Counted from the stretch's first letter, positions 23,603-34,794 are shown. The stretch is 64,000 nucleotides of DNA from Pictodentalium vernedei (GCA_031216915.1 CM062294.1:165495455-165559454); one strand, 5' to 3'. Made by a program: numbers and translations. Notes: generated by a model not told the origin, from the sequence alone.

Positions 23603-25649
23603 TGGCTTAAACCTCTGTCGCGTACCGGTTGGCGGAAGGTTGTCAAGCTTTTCACAAGAATGGGCGTCGATTACGGACGACCCTTGGGTGAGAGGCGTGA
23701 CTTCGGAAGGCCTAAAGATATCCTTCAAACGAAAGCCTCCATTAACTCGAAGTCCAAAGTGGACTCAACTTCCGTCAAATCCGCAGAAAAGAGACGCTCT
23801 GTTATCAGAGGTGCAGTCTCTTTTAATGAAGAACGCGGTAGAGGTCGTAGAAAACCAGGAGACTCCGGGATTCTACAGCCATCTGTTTCTGGTTCCGAGA
23901 CTCCGGGATTCTACAGCCATCTGTTTCTGGTTCCGAAATCTGTTTCTGGTTCCGAAACCAGACGGCTCGTTCCGTCCAGTCATAGATTTGAGCTAGATAA
24001 ACAAGCTGATCGTCGCTCCGAAATTTTATATGGAGACGATTCGGTCGGTCAGAGCGAGTATTCGGGTGAACGATTATGCAACAAGCATAGATCTCAAAGA
24101 TGCGTACTTTCACATCATGGTACATCCGACATTCAGAAAGTATCTACGCTTCGCAGTCCTAGGAGTGGTGTATCAATTCCGGGCGATGTGCTTCGGACTG
24201 AATCTAGCACCCTGGGCTTTCACTCGGGTAATGAACTCGATAATGATCTATTTCCGAGCTCATTCATCTGCGGTAACGTCGGCCTACCTGGACGACATTC
24301 TTCAGAGGTACGGCAACGAGTTAACGCTTCAGAACGATGTTCAGAATCTACTTCTATTGCTCCGACGTCTCGGTTTTATAGTAAACGAGGAGAAGTCGGA
24401 TCTGGTGCCGTCCAAGTCATTCACTCATCTGGGAATGAGCTTCGAGACGCACAACAATCTCGTTCGTCTGCCGTTAACCAGAGCGAAATTAGTCAGTTGT
24501 TACGCTCGCTATTGTCTGCACGCAGACAAAGTCGCAGCGAGAGAATTTATGAGACTGATAGGTCTGTGCGGAGCCGCTGCGGATCTCATTCCGATGGGGC
24601 GGTTACGCAAGCATCCTCTCCAAATTTTCTTGACTCAGAATTGGAGTGTGAAAATTCATTCGCTCGACATAGACGTTCTCTTGTCAGATCAAGTGAAACA
24701 AGAGATTCAGACTTGGGCAAACATTCAGTGGTTAACTCAGGGAGTTCCACTGCAGTTGCCGGATCCGAGTTTTACCATTATGACGGATGCCAGTCAAACA
24801 GGTTGGGGTGCATCATTGATCCCAATGGATTCGAGATGCCAGGGTCTTTGGAATCCGCAATTCCTGTGCAAGCACATAAACATCAAGGAAATGATGTCAA
24901 TTTGGCTTGCGTTACGTCATTGGATGGACATTATTCACAATGCTCATGTCCAAATCCTATCCGACAATACGACAGTAGTGGCGTATATACGGAATCAGGG
25001 AGGCACTCATTCAGTTCCGTTGTTCAATCTAACGGAAAGAATCCTTCTGTTTGCGCTAGAACATCAGGTTCTTCTTTCGGTCCGTCATATACCGGGTCGT
25101 CTGAATGTGCTAGCAGACTCCCTTTCACGAAAGGGTCGCTTGTTGCCGTCGGAGTGGACTCTCAACAAACAAGTATTCAATCAGATTTCCTACCAATGGG
25201 AACGGCCAATGATAGACTTATTTGCGACACATCTCAACAATCAGTTGCAGACGTATGTGTCTCCGTGTCCGGATCCAAGAGCATTTGCAGTAGACGCTCT
25301 GTCGATCCCTTGGGACGGAATGATAGGATATGCGTATCCTCCAGCGCCGTTAATTCAACAAGTATTGCTAAAGATAAAACAATCTCAATGCAAGATTCTG
25401 TTGGTAGCATCTCTGTCGCCACAGAGACCGTGGATAAATCTACTCAGGTGTCTGTTGTGGGACCTACCGCGAAAGCTTCCTCCATGGGAAGATCTTCTTT
25501 CGCAGGGGAAATCGCGTCAACTCCATCACAACACGCAAGGTCTCAACCTTCACGTTTTTCCGTTGTGTGGTCCTTCTTGCATGGCAAGCACTTTACAGGA
25601 CGAGCAGTGGATGCGATTTCTAACTGTAGGAGGACCTCCTCTTCGCTAA
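23544..25649 (+). pseudogene. RT / RNase H / Dam-like ORF of DIRS copy B (one internal stop)
   Basis: Open except for TAG at 23994-23996, where E has TGG. Order of domains: RT fingers (LVPKPDGSFRPVIDLS, just before the stop), palm motif A (SIDLKDAYFH), FGLNLAPWAF, catalytic YLDD, RNase H with D/E/D/D residues (TDASQTG, NIKEMM, LSDNTT, VLADSLSR), then a Dam-methylase-like domain (DLFATHLNNQL, YVSPCPDP, DALSIPW, YAYPPAPL). A 57-bp in-frame net duplication (23899-23955) inserts 19 residues in the fingers. It makes cDNA and removes RNA in DIRS replication; the role of the methylase-like part is unknown. No ATG marks the start, and a frame overlap with gag in copy E suggests expression linked to gag. 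Confidence 0.85.
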
Positions 25650-26605
25650 ACTATGCGGCTAAGTGGAAGGTTTTTCGTCGTTGGTGTAGGGATCATTCTA
25701 TAGATATTTTTGATCCCTCTATACCAGACATTGCAAACTTTCTAGTATACTTGTTTGACGAAATCAAACTGCAGCCTGTTACTATTAAGGGTTATAGGTC
25801 TATGTTATCTGATACCTATGCACATCATGATAGTTTACAAATTGGATCTAATGTCTCTTTATCTAAGTTGGTTAGAAACTTCTCGATAAATAGACCCAGA
25901 ACTCTTAGATTAATTCCTAAATAGAATTTAGCTTGGGTTCTTCTTAAATTGAAGGAAAAGCCATTTGAACCTCTTGGGACAGTAGATTTCAAATTCTTAT
26001 CTTATAAGACAGCTTTTCTCTTAGCTTTCTCTTCTGCTAGAAAAGTCAGTGAGCTTCATGCACTGTCGGTGGATGATTCTCACTATCGTAGTGTCGGGAA
26101 CACTATCACCTTCACTACTAATGTGGGTTTTTTAGCTAAGAATCAGGCTCCTAATAAATATCCGGAACCTATTGTTATTAAGGCTCTTCCATCTTCAGAC
26201 GGGCGTAGGCCTTTACTCTGTCCTGTTAGAGCGTTACGTATCTATAAACAGAGATCTCAGTTTATCAGAAAGGGACGGAAACGTTTCTTTCTGTCTTTGA
26301 TGCCTAATAGAAGGGACATTTCGGTCCATTCTATTGCTAGATGGATTCAATTAACTATCCGTACTGCTTATGAAAGTTTATCTTCTTTTCAGCAGTCTGT
26401 GCTTAAGATTTCCGCTCATGAAGTAAGAGCTCTTGCTACTTCTTGGGCTTATGCTAATAGTGTTGCTATTACAGATTTAATGAAGGCTGCTTATTGGTCT
26501 CAGCCATCCACATTCACGAATTTTTATCTCAGAAATATTGAGTCCATTTCTGGAGACCTGCATTGTTTAGGTCCGTTATCTGTTGCTCAGAATGTCGTCC
26601 ACTAA
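23660..26605 (+). pseudogene. Tyrosine recombinase ORF of DIRS copy B (one internal stop)
   Basis: One frame stays open from 23660 to TAG at 25922-25924 (TGG in E) and then to TAA at 26605. Only the part from about 25640 on looks like protein of this family; the earlier part lies over RT/RNase H in another phase and is Ser-rich. The recombinase part starts LNYAAKWKVFRRWC (core-binding domain, then PVTIKGYRSML) and carries the catalytic set: Arg in SSARKVSELH, His-x-x-Arg in ISAHEVRAL, Trp in KAAYW, and the nucleophilic Tyr in TFTNFYLR. In DIRS elements this enzyme joins the circular DNA copy to the target. Note ARK here versus ARR in E. Confidence 0.85.
23861..23955 (+). repeat. Compound tandem duplication within RT of copy B
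   Basis: A 38-bp unit starting GACTCCGGGATTCTACAGCC occurs at 23861-23898 and 23899-23936, followed by a 19-bp repeat of its end (23937-23955). E has a single unit. 38+19=57 bp keeps the RT frame open. Confidence 0.9.
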
Positions 26606-26703
26606 ACAGTTGCAACTATAGTTATGCAGGCTTTCTGTTCCGGCAGTGACTCCGTCCGGCTGCCCTCTTCGCTCTGGGCTATTTGACCCAGGGCAAGGGG
26701 AAG

Positions 26704-26724
26704 GGGGGGGGGGGGGGGGGGGGG
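26704..26724 (+). other. Poly-G tract downstream of the recombinase stop
   Basis: About 21 G in a row in B. G runs of varied length occupy the same place in A (about 8857), C (34451), D (52797), E (58946) and F (48756). Sequence either side (GACCCAG..CAAG, GGTCACCTG) is conserved. Could form G-quadruplexes; the length variation is also what slippage would give. Confidence 0.7.
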
Positions 26725-27066
26725 CGGCGGGTGTTCCCTTAGGTCACCTGTTTTATAGTGAAAAGCAAGGGAATGCCTCCTCCAAGTCAGTATTTCTGAG
26801 TCGCTTCCGGGATGGTTTTAAAGTGTAATATTAAAATTCATTCATGTCTTATTTTTAAAGTGTAGCTCGGTGTGAAGCATTTGTATATGTCAAGTGTCAA
26901 ACGGGCTTTAATATACAATACTCGGACACTTTTAAAAGATTATAAAGAGTCTCAATTCTCTGGACTACTTTATTTATTGGCTTACTTTAAAAATAATTAG
27001 TATAAGGGTTATACTGGATGTTAATAGAGAACATGAATATTATTGTGCTCAATTATTAAGGGTATT

Positions 27067-27102
27067 GTATCTTTCTAATTTAATATTAAATAAGAAAGAT
27101 AC
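27067..27102 (+). other. Conserved 3' hairpin of copy B
   Basis: GTATCTTTCTAATTT pairs with AAATAAGAAAGATAC (one mismatch) around a loop of about six bases. All six 3' regions in the window keep the stem, while the loop differs. Confidence 0.65.
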
Positions 27103-27210
27103 ATGTAAAGCCTAATACTCCTTTTCTCCTTAAGGGGTTACCTCTTTATTATATAGTTGAGCTTATTGGATTTTCCTCTATGTCCTAGGCCCTCCAGCCT
27201 TTTTACTATT

Positions 27211-27299
27211 CAGCTAAGTCTGGGTCATTGGTACAGTATAAAAATGTTAAAAAATTTATAGTAATTTATATATTTTTTATACTTACCAATGACCCAGAC
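27211..27299. repeat. Internal complementary region (ICR) of copy B
   Basis: 27211-27245 is the exact complement of the outer left end (20418-20452). 27246-27299 is the exact complement of the outer right end (27549-27602). The two meet at 27245/27246, reading AAAAT|GTTAAAAAA. This is the known DIRS-1 arrangement, in which the ICR is thought to template completion and joining of the ends into a circle. Confidence 0.95.
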
Positions 27300-27373
27300 G
27301 GGGATGGCCCTCCCAGGAGTTGGGAACTCTTGCCTCCCCGCTGAGTACATAGCGCTGACCAGGCACTGTCAGT

Positions 27374-27602
27374 AAGAATGATAATTGGCGCCAATTTCGG
27401 GACGCCCTTGACACTGCGCATGCGCAGTGGGGGCGTAGTATGGAGGTCCTATAGGACATGATTTCTTTTGGTTTTGGATGCAAATTTTGGGGATTGGGGG
27501 GCAAAATTTGTGTTTGGCCCTGGTTTTGTTAGAGTTAGCACCAGCTAAGTCTGGGTCATTGGTAAGTATAAAAAATATATAAATTACTATAAATTTTTTA
27601 AC
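27374..27602 (+). repeat. Right inverted terminal repeat of DIRS copy B
   Basis: Reverse complement of 20418-20619 with about 27 bp of extra outer sequence. Near its end is TTGGTAAGTATAAA, a consensus-like 5' splice site on the + strand. Confidence 0.92.
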
Positions 27603-28218
27603 TTTTGAGACAAAAAATTTTAAAAATTACTTATCTGATTTTCATGTTAGGTAAAGGGTAACTGAATATTTTACTTGTAAATTGATTATTCAAAAAGCCA
27701 AGTTCCTTTGTATGGTAATATGTGTACATTAACTGATAGAGTGCAAAATTACTTTCGAACAGTCATTTGTAATGTGAGCATTTTTTTTATTATCAAAAAC
27801 ATCACCCTGCCTTGGTTTAGCAAGTTATTGCTCATAAATAATAGTTTTGTTGAAATTTATTTGAGAGTGCCAACTAACTTTATATTAATATATTTTTCTA
27901 CTGGTGAGCCAACAACAAAGTAGTATAAACAGCTCTTTTCAGTGGAGTCCTGATAGTGGCTACTAGCACTCAACCATTTAAAGAAAATAATGATTCTACA
28001 GATATTTTTTTGATGCATTGTTGGTAAAATTTTGGTAGGTGTTGCCATGAAGCTTATTGCTGAAACACTATACAGTACGTGGAGAGTGTATTATCACTAA
28101 ATTACACACAAAGTGGAGATTCCACCCATGGCAAGCAATCGTTGCCAATTTGTTGCAAAACATAACCAGCACAAGCAAAGTTCCCGGAGTTCCATTGGCT
28201 TAAACAATGCTTCTGTTT

Positions 28219-28620
28219 TTAACTCACCTGACTGAAAGTCAGGGTGAGCTATTGTGATCACTCACTGTCCGTCGTCCGTGAACATGGTGTTTGCGTATTC
28301 TCTTCCAAAACCACTGAACCAATTTAAGTGAAATTTGAGACAATTGTTTGTTATGACATCGCATTTTGATTTTGTTCAAATCAAGTTGCTCTGCCCCTTG
28401 GTAGGGCCATGCCCAAAAAGTGTGCATAAATCTTAAAAAATCTTCTCATGAACCAGCACCATATTTGGTGTGCAGCTTTCTTTTGAGGTGTCGATTCAGC
28501 TTTGTGCAAGAGAAGTTCATGGGGCTATCTATATTTGCCATCATTATGGGAGGGGAAAGAATTTCTGCCTTGCCCAAATTTCTTTTTTACACACCGAGAG
28601 GCAGATTTGAGCCGAATTTG
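28219..28620 (+). repeat. Interspersed repeat with ACTCACCTGA...TCAGGGTGAG hairpin start
   Basis: AACTCACCTGACTGAAAGTCAGG followed by GGTGAGCTATTGTGATCACT and GTCCGTCGTCCGT. Such beginnings are very common in bivalve genomic repeats. No coding sequence is evident. Confidence 0.5.
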
Positions 28621-28621
28621 G

Positions 28622-28920
28622 TGTGAGGGCTTATTGGGTCATAAGTGGTAGACTGATGGACTTTTATGCTAGAGGTCCCGAGTTCGATCCCTGTCCGGGG
28701 CGACCCATGTTATTTCCTTCGGCAAGTAACTTTATCCCGGTTGCCTTCATGGGGGCACGATAATGCTGTATACTAAGGCGTACTGCACATCGATAGCACA
28801 CATGTCTTCAACCGCTGTAACCATGCTTGAGCGGAGCTTGAACTGAGTTAGAATGTTGAGGAGCTGACAGTTGCTCGTCCAGTCCTGAAAATAAGGAATG
28901 AGTTTCGTAACCTGTTTAGA
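28622..28920 (+). repeat. SINE-like repeat with tRNA-type head
   Basis: A GAGTTCGATCCC B-box lies at about 28680, and a weaker A-box upstream (GTGGTAGACTGATGG). The body (GGCAAGTAACTTTATCCCGG, TGCTGTATACTAAGGCGTAC, ATGTTGAGGAGCTGACAG) resembles that of the 5S-headed SINE at 49965, so both use a related body. Ends not fixed. Confidence 0.6.
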
Positions 28921-30152
28921 GGTTATGCCTAGTTGATCGTCGTAACCTGTTTATTAAAGTTATGGGGGGGGACCAATGGTCATGGGTACAACGGGGCGAC
29001 CATGGTTCGTCCCGCTGTAGGAAAATTTTGAATTCCTAGGGTTCAAAAACCCCCAATTTTTATACTGTACCAATGACCCAGACATAGCTGGTGCTAACTC
29101 TTAAAAATCTAGGGCCAAACACAAATTTTGCCCCCCAATCCCCAAAATTGGCATCTAAAACCAAAGAAAACATGTCCTGAATGGCCCTCCATACTTTGCC
29201 TCTACTGCGCATGCACAGTGTCAAGGACGTCCCAAAATTGGCGCCATTAATCATTTTTTGTTTGGCCCTTCATCAGTTAACATCTGACTTATCTTTGTGC
29301 TTGTAAATCTCAGTTTAAATGATGCCAGACACATAAATATTAGAGAAATGGTGATTCTAAGGAGGATATAGAAGGAGGAGAGGAAAAATGAGTGACAGAA
29401 AATATTCAGGGCTGTAACTTAAAATTTTTTAATGAAATTATGTTAAGTTACCTATTTTCGAGGCAAGAGCCTGTTGTTGTCATTTTTGTTATCAAGTTAC
29501 ACTGCTTGTTCAGTGTTTTCCTCTCTCCCTTTCCTTTAAGTCCCCCCTTGCTATTCTCTCATGCTTTTGGCAGATTTTCTGTAATATTATTACTAAAATT
29601 TCTTGGGAGTTTTAGCTGGATAACAGAATGAATTCTGTTCTTTTCCCCATGTTTACGTCTTCACCTATGGGTGGTTAGGCGTAGTGTTCTGCATCTACCA
29701 TCTGATGTTCTGCAGTTTCTTCCCTGGAAGTCTCTGTTTTGCATCAGATAGTGTATTGTTGGTAACTGATTTCGGGCCAGGGTTATCAGTGCCTGGAGTC
29801 TTGTTTCTGGTGTTTTTACACTTCTTGTTTACATTGACAACAGCCCTCTGTGTGAGGCGGGATTTCTTGAAAATAATATCTTGATGTTAGTTTAATCATT
29901 ACTAGATATATTATTATTGTTCGTAAGTGTTGCATTAATTTTTTCAAATATTTTACAAATTTTTGTCCACACTTAGGCTTGGGATCCATTGGGGCTCAAC
30001 GTTACTTTTCAGAAACTTGGGCTTTTCTGAAAAAATATTTTTTCAAAATTTCTTTGATTTCAATTATTTTTTCTATGTTAATGGATCATGTTATTATGTA
30101 TTTTGATTGTCAGGGGTTGGTGCGAGTACTAGGACTTTGTTTTCTTTTCACA

Positions 30153-32804
30153 TTGAAAGGATATTGTTCTATTGTAATAAGAGGATATCTTCCTCTGACT
30201 TTCATAATCATTGTATAAATGTAGTCAGTGTACTCTCACTAACTCCTGTTCAGTATGTGTTAATTTCGATGACAACATGGGAAGCGTGTGTCACGGTATG
30301 TCAGTGGGGAAATGGCCATTCTGGTCCTTTCCCCGCAGGGTCACTCTAGTTTATCAATCTCTATTTCAGATGATCAAGAACAGGGTGATGTATCCGTGAT
30401 GTCTTCCAAAAGTGTGCCTCCGTCGTCACAATTAATGAAGAGCTAGCGGAAAAGTGCTCATGAAAATACATCAATTGCCTAAGAGGTCCCTAGTAGGATC
30501 GACGGCCTTTGACGTCCGCTAGCTCGCCCGGTGTAGCGTCCATTCATTGAATGGTTCGGCAGCCGGGTTCATCCGTTGCGGTCTAGAAAGGAGTTTTGGG
30601 TGATGCGAGCACTATAAAACAACCAAGTGCACAACCAGTGACGGCAGATTTGAGGAGAGAACGGAGGAAGCCTATTAGTCCGGTTCATAGCTCGTCCAGG
30701 TCCATCCGGACTGCAAGCGAGAGAGGCCCCTCTCTCGTACAACAACATCTGGCCCCAGATGTTGTGGTGCAAAATGTTTCGCATTCGGAGCATACGTCCG
30801 TCGCTCGGGACGCTCCGTTAGATAGACAGCCCGGAGAGACTGTCAATAAGGCTTCCTCATCCTCATGGTAGAGCTCACGACCGCTCTTGGCTACGTGACC
30901 TCAGATATCCAGTCAACTTCGCCAATCAGAGAATCCTCGGCGACCAGGTCATGCCATCCGATAGCCAGGGACACGAGGCCTGGAGACTCCGGACGTTTGC
31001 ATAAGAAGTATGTGGGAGTCAACGTACACGGTGCTTCCAGCGGCAAAGCATCGTAAGACCGCTACTGCACAGGCCTCTGTGACGGACGTGCTATCCCAAA
31101 TAGCACAGCTTATCGCAGCATCCCAGCAACGACAGAATCTCTGTTGCATCATGTAATATCCGACGACGCTGGGTCGGGACGCTCCACGGAAGCATCAGGT
31201 ACGGACGTCCGAAAATTTCATACGGTCCGACGGGATGCCGAAAGGGATTCGGAGGATTTCGAGCTTTCCCTTTCGGAACAACATAAGCTGCTGTATATGT
31301 CATCCAACTTTATCTTCTAGAGGTTCTTTCGTCGGACCAGAATGCTGCGATGCCGGATAAGAAACTGATAGCGTCGGTGGACACAGAAATGTTTGGTTCG
31401 GTTCAGGGACATCGTCCCTCAGTTCCGACACAGTCCAATAATGTCTCAGAAACTTTCGATTTATTGAACGACGCTATATATATTTTTTATATGCTTGCTA
31501 TTTACAAGCATGTTTGGTTTCTTGTTCGCAAAATTACTGAGATGTCTTTCAAAAGTGTGCCTCTGTCATCATAGTTAATGAAGAGCTAGCGGCAATTAGT
31601 GCTCATGGAATACGTCAATCGCCTAAGAGGTCCCTAGTAGGATCGACAGAGTTGATATTCGCTAGCTCACCCGGTGTAGCGTCCATTCATCGAATGGTTC
31701 GGCAGTCGGGTTCGTCCATTGGCTATGTGACCTCGAGTATCCGGCCAGCTTCGTCATTCAGTGATTCCACTGCGAACAGGTCACGCCATCAGGTAGCCAA
31801 GGGACACGAGGCCTGTACACTCCAGTCGCTCGCATAATAGAAGTATGCACGGGGTAACGAACACGGAACTTCCAGCAGCAAAGCATTGTAAGACCGCTTC
31901 TCCACAGGCCTCAGTGACGGACGTGCTATCCAAAATAGCACAGCTTATCGCAGCATCCCAGCAAACGACAGATTCTCGGTCAGATCAGGAATAATCCGAT
32001 GGCGCTGGGTCGGTGCGCTCCGCTGATGCATCAGATATGGACGACCGAGCACTTCATAGGGTCTGACAGGATGGCGAAAGGGATTCAGACGATTTCGAGC
32101 TTTCCCTTTCGGAACAACAGAAGATGCCATACATTTCTTCCGGCATTATCTTCCAGAGGTTGTTCCGTCGGACTAGAATGCTGCGATGCTGGATAAGAAA
32201 CTAATAGCGTCATTGGACACAGAATTTATTCTTGATCGGTTCAGGGACATCGTCCCTGAGTTGCCGACACAGTCCAATAAAGTCATTAGAACTTTCGAAT
32301 TATTGAACGACGCTATATATATATAAGCTTGCTACCAAAACACACTAGTCTAGTTTCTTGTCCGCAAATGCTCTAATCTGCCTTTCATCAAGTCTAGGAA
32401 TAATTTGAAATAGCAGGACAGGGCATACTGAGAGTTCCTCTGCGTCTAGATGACGAGGCTGAAGACTGGGTATTGTCTTTTCGTCATCTATGTCAATTCC
32501 AACCACAACGTTGGAAATGACAATGATGTCTAATAGACTTAACTTATCATATGTAGACCACCTTACTGAGGCATTATCATTACGTCTTCAAGAGAAAGAA
32601 TTTCAGGATATGATTCTTATGAGATTTCTTTCAAGGGCAGTAGTTTTCCACGTATAACTCCGCCCTTCATTGGCAACCTGGAGTTGATTAGACGTGACAC
32701 AGCCCTAGCTACATCCACGCGCGTGGGTAGTAAGGTGAAGAACTCTCTCAGAGTCGCTTCGGTCTCGGAGAACCTTCTCTTCGACGGCAGCCTTTCAGCA
32801 ATCT
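30153..32804 (+). pseudogene. Decayed, duplicated gag-like region of copy C
   Basis: The initiator site reads TTG (30153-30155). Two tandem versions of the segment corresponding to B 21766-22845 follow; the second lacks a block near 31720, where GGGTTCGTCCATTGG runs straight into a later part. Stops are frequent; short open pieces such as 30596-30871 keep recognisable gag wording (ASERGPSLVQQHL). No complete product. Confidence 0.85.
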
Positions 32805-34355
32805 ATGAATTGCTTGATATACACGTTCTCTTGTCTATCAAGTGTAACAAGAGATTCAGATTTGGGCAAACATTCAGTGGTTGACTCAGAAAGTTCCACT
32901 GTAGTTGCCAGGTCCGAGTTTCTCGATTATGACGGATGCCAGTCAAACAGGTTGGGGCACAATATTGATCCCAACGGATTCGAAGTGCGAGGGTCTTTGG
33001 GTTCCGCAGTTTTTAGGCAAGCACTTAACTTCCAAGAAATGATATTATTTTTGCTTGCACTACGTCATTGGATGAACATTATTCAGAAACGGATGTCAAA
33101 TCCTGTCCGATAATACGACAGTAGTTGCGTATATCCGGATCCAGGGAGGCACTCATTCGGTTCCGTTATTGAGTTTAACGGAAAGAATCCTTCTGTTTGT
33201 TATAGAACACCAAGTTCTGTTTCGGTCCGTCATATTCTAGGTCGTCGGATTGTATTCGCAGACTCCCTTTCACGTAAGGGTCGATTGTTGCCATCAGAAT
33301 GGACTCTCAACGAACATGTATTCAATCAGATTTGCTACCAATGGGAGCGCCCAGTGATAAATTTTTTGTGACACAACTCACCAATCAATTGCAGACGTAT
33401 GTGTCACCGTGTCCGGATCCCTGAGCATATGTAGTTAACGCTCTATCGATCTAGTACGACGGGATGATAGGATATGCGTATCCTCCAGCGCTGTTGATTC
33501 AGCAAGTATTGCTAGGATAATACATTCACAATACAATTCTGTTGGTAGCATCTCTGTCTCCACAGAGACCGTGGATAAATTTACTTAGGTGTCTGCTGTG
33601 GGACTCACCGCGAAAACTTCCTCCACGAGAGGATCTTTTTTCGCTGGGGAAATCGTGTCAACTTCATCACAACCCGCAAGGTCTCAACCTTCACGTATTC
33701 CGTTGTGCAGTCCTTCTTGCATGGCAAGCTTTGTACAGGACGAGCAGTGGATGCGATTTCTAACTGTAGGAGGACCTCCTCTTCGCTATACTATGCGGCT
33801 AAAGTGGAGGGTCTTCCGTCATTGGTGTAGGGATCTTTATGTTGATATTTTTGAAACTCTATTCCTTTACTACTAATGTTGGATTTTTGGTTAAGAATCA
33901 GGCTCCTAATAAATATCCGGAACCTATTGTTTTTAAGGCCCTTCCATCTTCGAACGGGCATAGGCCTTTACTCTGTCCGGCTAGACCTTTATGTATTATT
34001 AACAGATCTCAGTTTATTAGTAAGGACGTAAAGCTTCTTCTGGCTCTGATGCCTAATAGAAAGGTCATTACAGTCCATTCTATTGCTAAATGCATTCAAT
34101 TAACTATCGGTACTGCTTAGGATAATCTATCCTCAACTCAGCAGTCTGTGCTTAAGATTTCGGCTCATGAAGTAAGAGCTCTTCTACATCTTGGGCTTAC
34201 GTAAATAGTGTTGCTATTATAGATTTAAAGACGGCTGCATATTGGTCTCAGCCATCCACATTCACGAATTTTTATCTCAGAAATATCGAGTCCATTTCTG
34301 GAGGCCTGCTTTGCTTAGGTCCATTATCGGCTGCTCAGAATGTCGATCACTTAAC
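32805..34355 (+). pseudogene. Decayed RNase H / Dam-like / recombinase region of copy C
   Basis: Begins after the RT-core deletion. RNase H remnants (GACGGATGCCAGTCAAACAG at about 32932), Dam-like remnants to about 33680, then recombinase. The frame jumps near 33860 from GATATTTTTGA to the TTTACTACTAATGTTGG block, removing roughly 360 bp compared with B. The HEVR region is still recognisable near 34160. Confidence 0.85.
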
Positions 34356-34794
34356 ATTTGCAACTATAGCTATGTAGGCTTTATGTTCCGGCAGTGACTC
34401 CGTCCTGCTGCCCTCTTCACTCTGGGCTATTTGACCCAGGGCAAGAAAAAGGGGGGGGGAGGGTGTTCCCTTGGGTCACCTGTTTTACTATGAAAACAAG
34501 GGGATACCTCCTCCGGAGTCAGTAATTCTGAGCTGTTACTGGGATGGTTTTAAAGTGAAAGTTATGTTTTAAAAATTCATTCATGTCATAGTTTTAAAGT
34601 ATAGCATTTGAATATGTCACGTGTCAAACGGGCGTTATTATACTATCCTCGGACACTTTTATAAGAGTAAAAAGAGTCTCAATTCTCTGGACTAACTTTA
34701 TTTATTGGCTTACTTTAAAAGTAATTAGTATAAGAATTATACTGGATGTTAATAGAGAGTATGGATGTTATGATGCTCTATTATAGAAGGTATT

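Larger units (their letters stand above)
26606..27210 (+). other. 3' region of DIRS copy B
   Basis: After the recombinase stop come GGGCTATTTGACCCAGGGC, a long poly-G run (26704-26724), conserved AT-rich blocks and the hairpin 27067-27102. It ends in a pyrimidine tract with CAG (27211-27213) that resembles a splice acceptor. Confidence 0.6.
20418..27602 (+). mobile_element. DIRS-like tyrosine-recombinase retrotransposon, copy B (complete structure)
   Basis: 7185 bp from ATTTTTATACTG at 20418 to TTTTTTAAC at 27602. Order: left inverted terminal repeat, ~0.9 kb leader, Cys-rich Gag-like ORF, RT/RNase H/Dam-like ORF, tyrosine recombinase ORF, 3' region with poly-G and hairpin, internal complementary region, right terminal repeat. 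DIRS elements are known to use a tyrosine recombinase in place of a DDE integrase and to insert without target duplication. Both hold here: the flanks CTATGT and TTTTGAGAC rejoin into the palindromic MITE with nothing gained or lost. The ORFs carry a 7-bp deletion and several premature stops, so this copy is structurally complete but not coding-competent. Confidence 0.95.
27603..29055 (+). other. Intron between DIRS copies B and C
   Basis: 27603-27661 is the right part of the MITE split by copy B (ends GGTAAAGGGTAAC). Then come unassigned AT-rich DNA, a repeat starting AACTCACCTGACTGAAAGTC (28219-28620), and a tRNA-headed SINE-like element (28622-28920). Confidence 0.6.

Noticed and set aside
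23994-25924. Premature UAG codons recoded to Trp by A-to-I editing
   Set aside because: Possible in principle, but there is no evidence; the TGA at 23447 and the 7-bp deletion make simple decay the better explanation.
20418-27602. LTR retrotransposon or Ngaro/PAT-type split repeats
   Set aside because: Terminal repeats are inverted, not direct, and the ICR is present; no protease or DDE integrase.
28622-28700. tRNA gene
   Set aside because: B-box is good, but no cloverleaf with proper anticodon arm could be drawn, and a SINE body follows.
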